Assembly (NCBI GenBank): GCA_026392135.1
Contig: JAPLCR010000428.1
Coordinates: 1 to 6,240 of the forward strand
Source of the DNA: Armatimonadota bacterium
Lineage (GTDB): Bacteria; Armatimonadota; Chthonomonadetes; Chthonomonadales; Chthonomonadaceae
DNA length: 6,240 nt
Direction of reading: 5' to 3'
The notes under the pieces were generated by a model. The model was not told the origin of the DNA, ran no database searches, and was given only the letters and a program-made list of their open reading frames with translations. Both the position numbers and the translations under genes were made by a program. Positions 1 to 4,052 of the stretch are shown here, one piece after another (within the stretch, counting starts at the first letter, position 1; every line of letters starts with the position of its first letter).

Positions 1-77
1 AGTTTCTCCCCCAAAACAGTGAAGCGATGATATACCTTGCTATGACACATATCATGCTCAGAAGGCTCAAAAAATGA
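1..77 (+). CDS. C-terminal end of an IS transposase (partial, starts left of the window)
   Basis: The third + frame is open from the window edge (first full codon 3-5) to a TGA at 75-77. It gives the last 24 residues of a protein, including SEAMIYLAMTHIMLRRL and ending in two lysines. An 'EAMI.wAmi.lMlRRL'-type tail just before the stop is typical of IS5-like DDE transposases as I remember them. The catalytic DDE residues lie outside the window, so the family is judged from this tail and from the inverted-repeat-like sequence that follows. Whether the transposase is intact cannot be seen. It is oriented towards the 3' end of the - strand ribbon-helix-helix gene. The alternative, a - strand ORF start over the same bases (from 52 leftwards), is less convincing because it has no ribosome binding site. 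Confidence 0.6.
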   Translation, partial: FLPQNSEAMIYLAMTHIMLRRLKK

Positions 78-84
78 GTTTTTC
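64..84 (+). terminator. Weak terminator-like hairpin at the transposase stop codon
   Basis: CTCA (66-69) can pair with TGAG (75-78) across a five-A loop, with two G.T wobble pairs at the base, and T5 follows at 79-83. The four-base stem is short and the T-run also belongs to the putative IS inverted repeat, so this may be incidental. Confidence 0.2.
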
Positions 85-101
85 AACACCCTCTAAGAGG
101 A

Positions 102-123
102 GGCACGCCATTACGACTTGCCC
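102..123. repeat. Copy 1 of a short repeat: GGCAC-N3-ATTACGACT-N2-CCC
   Basis: This 22-base block shares GGCAC, ATTACGACT and CCC in the same order and nearly the same spacing with 429-451. It spans the stop codon (111-113) of the ribbon-helix-helix gene. GGCA (102-105) and TGCC (119-122) could form a weak stem with a 13-base loop, but no T-run follows on the - strand. The second copy is part of a convincing terminator. Copy 1 may be a decayed or displaced relative of that terminator, or the similarity may be chance. Confidence 0.4.
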
Positions 124-356
124 GTAGGGTAACGTAGTTGACGCGCTAATTCCTGAGCGTCGCCTCTATCTTGCCAATGTCCTAATACTTCTTCCCTATC
201 CCATTCGATGATTTGCTTCATTCCCCAAGTATTCACAGACATACCATTTTGCAGAATCAGATAGCGAATCATCGTCGGAATATCTGTACCCTGATTATCA
301 GCAAGGCTTTTAAGGCTTGTCTCTTCCTCTTTCGTAAGTTCAATTGTGACAGTCAT
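111..356 (-). CDS. Small ribbon-helix-helix (CopG/antitoxin-like) protein, 81 aa
   Basis: The N-terminus has the ribbon-helix-helix pattern: a short alternating strand (TVTIEL, residues 2-7), an acidic helix starting TKEEE (about 8-22), a turn around DNQGTD (20-25) and a second hydrophobic helix (IPTMIRYLILQN, 26-37). This is the fold of Arc/CopG DNA-binding proteins and many type II antitoxins, in which dimers insert the strands into the major groove. Residues 40-81 are Trp-rich and charged and match no family I recognise; they could be a partner-binding tail. The start ATG (354-356) has a strong Shine-Dalgarno, GGGAGGT on the - strand (363-369), with GGAGG about 7 bases from the ATG. No toxin gene is visible upstream or downstream. 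Upstream is the end of the large fusion gene, and downstream an IS end begins within about 15 bases. It may be an orphan antitoxin, an antitoxin whose partner was separated by the IS, or a stand-alone regulator. The coding call is good; the function is inferred from fold pattern alone. Confidence 0.7.
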   Translation of the reverse strand: MTVTIELTKEEETSLKSLADNQGTDIPTMIRYLILQNGMSVNTWGMKQIIEWDREEVLGHWQDRGDAQELARQLRYPTGKS

Positions 357-362
357 AACATT

Positions 363-402
363 ACCTCCCCGAACTATATTCCAAACCTCTACTATTATCC
401 CA
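363..402 (-). promoter_or_regulatory. Probable extended -10 promoter and Shine-Dalgarno of the ribbon-helix-helix gene
   Basis: On the - strand, TGGGATAAT (402 down to 394) fits an extended -10 (TG-N-TATAAT) with one mismatch in the hexamer. The -35 position (about 417-422, TCTCTA) is poor, as is common for extended -10 promoters. Transcription would start near 387, giving a leader of about 30 bases that carries GGGAGGT (363-369). It lies just past the terminator of the large upstream gene, so the small gene is probably transcribed on its own. Confidence 0.4.
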
Positions 403-420
403 CAAAACCGAGTATGTAGA

Positions 421-455
421 GAAAAAGGGGCACAGAATTACGACTGCGCCCCTCT
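421..455 (-). terminator. Rho-independent terminator of the ThuA-PQQ fusion gene
   Basis: AGGGGC (426-431) pairs with GCCCCT (448-453). After one A.C mismatch the stem continues with three more pairs (433-435 with 444-446) and closes on an 8-base loop. On the - strand the GC-rich stem is followed by TTTTTC (426 down to 421, the first T belonging to the stem). It sits 10 bases beyond the TAA at 463-465. The + strand has no T-run after the stem, so it should act only on the - strand. Confidence 0.75.
429..451. repeat. Copy 2 of the short repeat GGCAC-N3-ATTACGACT, within the terminator
   Basis: This block shares GGCAC, ATTACGACT and CCC with 102-123. Here it makes up most of the stem and loop of the terminator. 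The shared core ATTACGACT (437-445) lies mainly in the loop and upper stem, where base identity is not needed for termination. Confidence 0.4.
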
Positions 456-462
456 CTTCGTA

Positions 463-3400
463 TTACTCGTCAGAGAGCGCGAAGGTTACGAACATATCTC
501 CGCTCTTCGTTCCCAACTTACCGCCTCCCCCCGCGCCTATGGTCACATACTGCTTGCCGTTCACCATGTAGACGCTAGGGGCGCAGTAGCCCCCAAAAGG
601 CAGTTGATACTCCCAGAGAGTTTTGCCCGTCATCTTGTCGAAGGCGTGGAACTTCTCGTCCTTAGTCGCGGCAATAAACACCAAACCTCCCGCCGTGACT
701 AAAGTCCCGCCAAAGTTCTCCGTGCCGGTAGGAGGTATCCCCTTTGCTATCAGCTCTGGATAGGTTCCCAAAACCACTTGCCACGCAAAAGTCCCTTTGC
801 TCACGTCAATGGCGGTCAAATTGCCCCAGGGGGGCTTAATCGCAGGATAGCCGAACTGATCTAGGAAGCGGTTGTAGCCGTCGAAGTTGTAGTTCCCCTT
901 ACCGTCGGGGTTCATTTTGGTTATCCAAGGCACGTTGTTCGTATTCACATAGAGCAAGCCCGTCGTTGGGTCGAAAGAGTCTCCGCTCCATGTCGCCCCG
1001 CCATGAAAGCCCGGTGTCGTTACCGTTCCCTCTACTGTTGGAGGATAGTACTTCTTTCCATACCGCAGTTTTTTCAACTGCTCTTTCACGTACTGCGTGG
1101 CTTCGGGCGAGATATTGGTCACGTCCGCGTCCGTAAACTCAAGGCGCGAGAAGGGAGGCGGCGCGACGGGTTCCGGCTGGGTGGGAAAGGCACTCTCTCC
1201 CGGAATATCAGAGGCGGGCGCAGGAACCTCGCGCACGTCAAAGAGAGGCTTTCCAGTAACACGGTCTAGTATATAGCAGAAGCCTGTTTTCGTAACTTGC
1301 GCCACTGCGTCGATTTTCTTGCCGCCCCGATTCACCGTTATCAGCACAGGCGGGCAGGGGTTATCGTGATCCCACAAATCGTGATGAACCGTCTGGAAGT
1401 GCCACAAGTACCTACCGGTGCGTGCATCCAGCGCAAGAACACAGTTCGCGAAGAGGTTTGCGCCCTTCCTATCTGCACCGTAGAAGTCGGAGGTCGCAGA
1501 GCCAACACCAGCGAACACAATACCCCGCTTCGCATCAATGGTGTAGCCTGCCCAAGGGTTCGTACCGGAGCGGTCTTTCCAACTGTCCCCCTCCCATGTG
1601 TCGTTTCCTATCTCGCCAGGGCGCGGAACCGTGTGGAACTTCCAGACCTCTTTCCCTGTGCGAACATCGAAGGCGCGAACATCGCCGGGCGCACCGGGTT
1701 GCGATTCGGTGTTTACAAAACCGAGTATTACAATGTTCTCAAAGATAGCGGGAGCGGAGGTGACTCCGTACCCCATGCCCGTTATATCGCGGTCTAGCCC
1801 TTGGCGGAGGTCGAGCGTACCACCCTGCGCGAATCTGCTGTCCAGTGAACCCGTCTTCGCATTCAGAGAGATAAGCCGACCATCTGGCGTGCCCATCAGA
1901 ATACGCCGTTCGCCGTTTGACTTGCCATCTGACCAGTAGGCGACCCCGCGGTTTACGCCGCCTGAATGGGGGTCGTAACGCCATATCTCATCGCCAGTCG
2001 CCGCGTTCAATGCCACTATTTTGAGTTTCGCTGTCGTGATGTACATTACGCCGTCTACCACAATAGGAGCGCACTCAATGGTCGAACCACCCGCCCCTTC
2101 CCCCATGTCGAACGTCCATGCGACTTTGAGTTTCTGCACATTCTTCGTGTTTATCTGCTTGAGCGTAGAGAATCGAGTGCCGCCCTTGTCGTTACCCACG
2201 TTTGCCCAGTCTTGTGAAGTCTTCTTATCAACCTGTGGAGTTTTCCCTTTTGGTTCAAGGAGGGGGGCGTTATGTATAAGGCGTATAGCCGTACTCTTCG
2301 GCGCAGACTGTAGCGACTTTTCAAGTGTCCAGGGGCTACCATTACGGAAGAGAGCGTTCTCCATGAGGGAGGTCGGCGGGTCGAAAGTCAGGTTGGGACG
2401 GTGTAGTGTCCACAGGCTTCCCCGCCGTATGAGCGCCCCAGCATAGCGTACCGATACAGCGGAGTGTCCCAGTACCGTCTCAAAAATGCGCCCCTTGCCA
2501 TAGCGGTACGCCCACGCCATAGGCTCATCTTTGCCCGTCTTTTTGGAGTGCGCTATGGCGAGAGGCTCTGCCGATACCGCTCCCTTCTGATTGAAGTAGA
2601 GTTCGTCCAGCGTCTCGAAAGAGGCAAGCCCCTGCGTAATAGGATGACGCGAGGCGATAGGGGTGACAGTGAAGGGCGCGTAAGAGTCGTGCCCGCTATC
2701 CGCGTCGTGCATCCACGAACGTGCCGCTATCTTAGTACGGAACTCCGTCCACTCCGACTCCTTATTGGGCAGGGTGTAGTTAAAGCCGCTCGCGGCGAAG
2801 TGAACGAGCGTCAATCCCTTACCCCGCTTGAGGTAGTTGACAAGGTTCGCCTTTGCAGGTTCGCTCAAGCCTTGTCTGTCCCAGTTATTATAGTTTAATA
2901 CCAGTAGTTCGTAGTCATCAATTTTACTGGTAGCGAGGTCTTCGATGTTCTCTGTCACATCTACCGTTAGGCGCGGGTCTTGCTCAAGGGCAAGAATAAG
3001 CGCGGCAGTGGTGGTACGCCACTCGTGCGCGGGGTGATTATACCCCGTCAGAATTAGAGTCTTGATAGGGGCTTCTAGTTTCGAGACGACCCCCGCCTCT
3101 GGAATCTCCACTCCTGCCGTCCAGACTATCGCATTGAGTATCATCTTGCGGAAGTCGGGGTTCCACCAGTTCTTATAAAAATGTCCGCCTGTAAACCCAA
3201 AGCTGCGCCCTCCATTCTTGCGTTGCACCGCCCAGCCTACGGGGTACTGTTGCGACGTGTTGGGTGGCTGTGTTGTAATAATAGGGGTCACGCGCTCATC
3301 GTTATCGCGGAAGCGCATATTGTAGTAGAACTCTTCGGGCTGCGTGAAGGGATGCACTCCGCGACAGATAGGATGCTCTGGGTTGGGAAGCGCGGTCTCC

Positions 3401-3915
3401 GCATTCCAAGTTTGAATGGCGGAGTACCAGTGGTTCGGCGTATTTCCCGTCTCGTAGTCGAAGTAGCCGCCTACCCACTCGGTTATTTTGTCGTGGAGCC
3501 TATTCGCATGAAAGGTTGACCAGTGGAACATCATCACACCGCACCCGCGGTTCATCTGCTTTTCGAGGGTCTTGAGGTGGTCACCAACGTAGAGAGGATG
3601 ATCTGCTTCACGGTGGTCGCCTCCATCTGTCACAAAGACAATAGTGTCTGCTGTATCAAGAAGGGAATCGTCTGGAACCCACCCTTTGAAATAAGCCTCT
3701 GTACGCACGCCTTTTAGGTTGGGCGATGTGTCTAACAGCTGCTTAATAAGTATCACGTTTTTCTCGTACTCGTGAGTATACTTATCATGTCCAGTAATGG
3801 GACCCGCAATGAGAACAATGCGCCTCTCTTTTTTCAGAGGGGTTGCTTCGCTCATACCGCCTATGCGGACAAGGCAAAGCCCTATCAAAATCGTTTTGAC
3901 CAGAGTAGTTCGCAT
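463..3915 (-). CDS. Exported fusion protein: two ThuA-like domains followed by a PQQ-dependent dehydrogenase (1150 aa)
   Basis: Residues 1-24 look like a Sec signal peptide (R2, K7, then hydrophobic ILIGLCLVRIGG; possible cleavage after SEA), so the protein should be periplasmic. ThuA-like domain 1 spans about 32-270: RRIVLIAGP, GGYFD (149-153), EHPICRGV (180-187), EEFYYN (194-199), a GGH motif (243-245), and NAIVWTAGVEIPEAGV. ThuA-like domain 2 spans about 284-505: LILTGYNHPAHEW, LVHFAASG (370-377), RHPITQGL (423-430), DELYFN (437-442), GKGRIFETVLGH. A Pro/Lys-rich linker leads to a PQQ dehydrogenase propeller, about 567-1147. Its start is QDWANVGNDKGGTRFS, it has several 'TG..lW.f' blade motifs, and it contains HHDLWDHD (844-851), TKTG (875-878), GGATWSGDSFDP (972-983) and a GGTLVTAGGLVF end. 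D849 and K876 are 27 residues apart, the spacing I recall for Asp466 and Lys493 of E. coli Gcd. Members oxidise sugars or alcohols with PQQ and calcium and pass electrons to quinone or cytochrome. There is no CxxCH haem motif, so an external acceptor is needed. ThuA domains are linked to disaccharide and keto-sugar metabolism, but the substrate here is unknown. The start is supported by AAGGAG; the next Met (21) would lose the signal peptide. Confidence 0.9.
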   Translation of the reverse strand: MRTTLVKTILIGLCLVRIGGMSEATPLKKERRIVLIAGPITGHDKYTHEYEKNVILIKQLLDTSPNLKGVRTEAYFKGWVPDDSLLDTADTIVFVTDGGDHREADHPLYVGDHLKTLEKQMNRGCGVMMFHWSTFHANRLHDKITEWVGGYFDYETGNTPNHWYSAIQTWNAETALPNPEHPICRGVHPFTQPEEFYYNMRFRDNDERVTPIITTQPPNTSQQYPVGWAVQRKNGGRSFGFTGGHFYKNWWNPDFRKMILNAIVWTAGVEIPEAGVVSKLEAPIKTLILTGYNHPAHEWRTTTAALILALEQDPRLTVDVTENIEDLATSKIDDYELLVLNYNNWDRQGLSEPAKANLVNYLKRGKGLTLVHFAASGFNYTLPNKESEWTEFRTKIAARSWMHDADSGHDSYAPFTVTPIASRHPITQGLASFETLDELYFNQKGAVSAEPLAIAHSKKTGKDEPMAWAYRYGKGRIFETVLGHSAVSVRYAGALIRRGSLWTLHRPNLTFDPPTSLMENALFRNGSPWTLEKSLQSAPKSTAIRLIHNAPLLEPKGKTPQVDKKTSQDWANVGNDKGGTRFSTLKQINTKNVQKLKVAWTFDMGEGAGGSTIECAPIVVDGVMYITTAKLKIVALNAATGDEIWRYDPHSGGVNRGVAYWSDGKSNGERRILMGTPDGRLISLNAKTGSLDSRFAQGGTLDLRQGLDRDITGMGYGVTSAPAIFENIVILGFVNTESQPGAPGDVRAFDVRTGKEVWKFHTVPRPGEIGNDTWEGDSWKDRSGTNPWAGYTIDAKRGIVFAGVGSATSDFYGADRKGANLFANCVLALDARTGRYLWHFQTVHHDLWDHDNPCPPVLITVNRGGKKIDAVAQVTKTGFCYILDRVTGKPLFDVREVPAPASDIPGESAFPTQPEPVAPPPFSRLEFTDADVTNISPEATQYVKEQLKKLRYGKKYYPPTVEGTVTTPGFHGGATWSGDSFDPTTGLLYVNTNNVPWITKMNPDGKGNYNFDGYNRFLDQFGYPAIKPPWGNLTAIDVSKGTFAWQVVLGTYPELIAKGIPPTGTENFGGTLVTAGGLVFIAATKDEKFHAFDKMTGKTLWEYQLPFGGYCAPSVYMVNGKQYVTIGAGGGGKLGTKSGDMFVTFALSDE

Positions 3916-3925
3916 GAATACCTAT

Positions 3926-3931
3926 CTCCTT
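3926..3931 (-). promoter_or_regulatory. Shine-Dalgarno of the ThuA-PQQ gene
   Basis: AAGGAG on the - strand lies 10 bases before the ATG at 3913-3915. It fixes the start that includes the signal peptide. Confidence 0.75.
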
Positions 3932-3960
3932 GCTAGCCGCTCAGGGAAGCGGGTAGGGTA

Positions 3961-3991
3961 TATTTAATGTTGGAAGTCCTTAGTAGTGCAA
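3961..3991 (-). promoter_or_regulatory. Possible promoter of the ThuA-PQQ gene
   Basis: On the - strand TTGCAC (3991 down to 3986) resembles a -35. It is followed after 17 bases by ATTAAA (3968-3963) or after 19 by TAAATA (3966-3961) as a -10. Each hexamer is only a partial match to sigma-70, so this is a candidate rather than a firm call. The leader to the ATG would be about 40 bases. Confidence 0.3.
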
Positions 3992-4005
3992 ATTCCGTTT
4001 TTTGT

Positions 4006-4016
4006 AGGAAATTCCT
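4006..4016. promoter_or_regulatory. Perfect 11-base palindrome AGGAAATTCCT, possible operator
   Basis: AGGAA-A-TTCCT is an exact inverted repeat around 4011 in the divergent intergenic region. AAATTCC within it (4009-4015) recurs 19 bases earlier at 3990-3996. It lies just upstream of a TCTAAT (4018-4023) that could be the -10 of the + strand TPR gene, so a bound protein could block that promoter. It is AT-rich and short, so chance is possible. Confidence 0.3.
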
Positions 4017-4017
4017 G

Positions 4018-4023
4018 TCTAAT
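4018..4023 (+). promoter_or_regulatory. Possible -10 element for the TPR gene
   Basis: TCTAAT matches TATAAT at five of six bases. No good -35 is seen at 16-18 bases upstream (around 3994-4001), and the leader would be only about 20 bases, so the call is weak. Confidence 0.2.
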
Positions 4024-4033
4024 TGGCAGAAAA

Positions 4034-4038
4034 GGGAG
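4034..4038 (+). promoter_or_regulatory. Shine-Dalgarno-like GGGAG of the TPR gene, widely spaced
   Basis: GGGAG in a purine-rich stretch (4029-4044) lies 14 bases before the ATG at 4053, longer than the usual 5-10. No in-frame ATG or GTG lies closer. The only upstream in-frame alternative is TTG at 4023, right after a stop at 4020-4022, and it has no site of its own. The ATG at 4053 also starts a good signal peptide. Confidence 0.45.
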
Positions 4039-4052
4039 AAAAAATTCGTCCG

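Larger units (their letters stand above)
1..96 (+). mobile_element. Right end of an insertion sequence, probably IS5-like
   Basis: The transposase tail stops at 77. It is followed at once by GAGTTTTTCAACACCCTC (76-93), which resembles the terminal inverted repeat of many IS5-type elements (read inwards: GAGGGTGTTGAAAAAC). TAA at 94-96 would fit the 3-base TNA target duplication used by some IS5 subgroups. The junction forms a perfect palindrome, CCTCTAAGAGG (90-100). The left end and the second target copy are outside the window, so the exact border and the duplication are inferred. The element stops about 15 bases before the stop codon of the small - strand gene, so it did not break that gene. 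Confidence 0.5.

Noticed and set aside
1..52. Possible start of a - strand ORF (ATG at 52-50 running off the left edge)
   Set aside because: It has no ribosome binding site and lies opposite a + frame whose tail looks like a transposase C-terminus.
27..55. Inverted repeat ATGATAT (27-33) / ATATCAT (49-55)
   Set aside because: It is perfect but only 7 bases, AT-rich with a 15-base loop, and lies inside the transposase coding sequence, so it is probably incidental.
346..702. 118-codon + strand ORF over the end of the ThuA-PQQ gene
   Set aside because: It is a shadow of the real - strand gene, crosses its terminator, and encodes no recognisable domain.
1297..1797. 166-codon + strand ORF antisense to the PQQ domain
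   Set aside because: It is composed of reverse-complement codons of a well-conserved propeller and has no family-like sequence. The same applies to the other antisense ORFs at 2021-2446, 2464-2898 and 3181-3519.
463..3915. Fused cytochrome c domain in the PQQ protein
   Set aside because: Many relatives carry one, but no CxxCH haem-binding motif is present anywhere in the 1150 residues.
3844..3915. Lipoprotein signal on the ThuA-PQQ protein (Cys14 in the N-terminal hydrophobic stretch)
   Set aside because: The residues before Cys14 (ILIGL) do not fit a lipobox, and the hydrophobic stretch continues after it. An ordinary Sec signal fits better.
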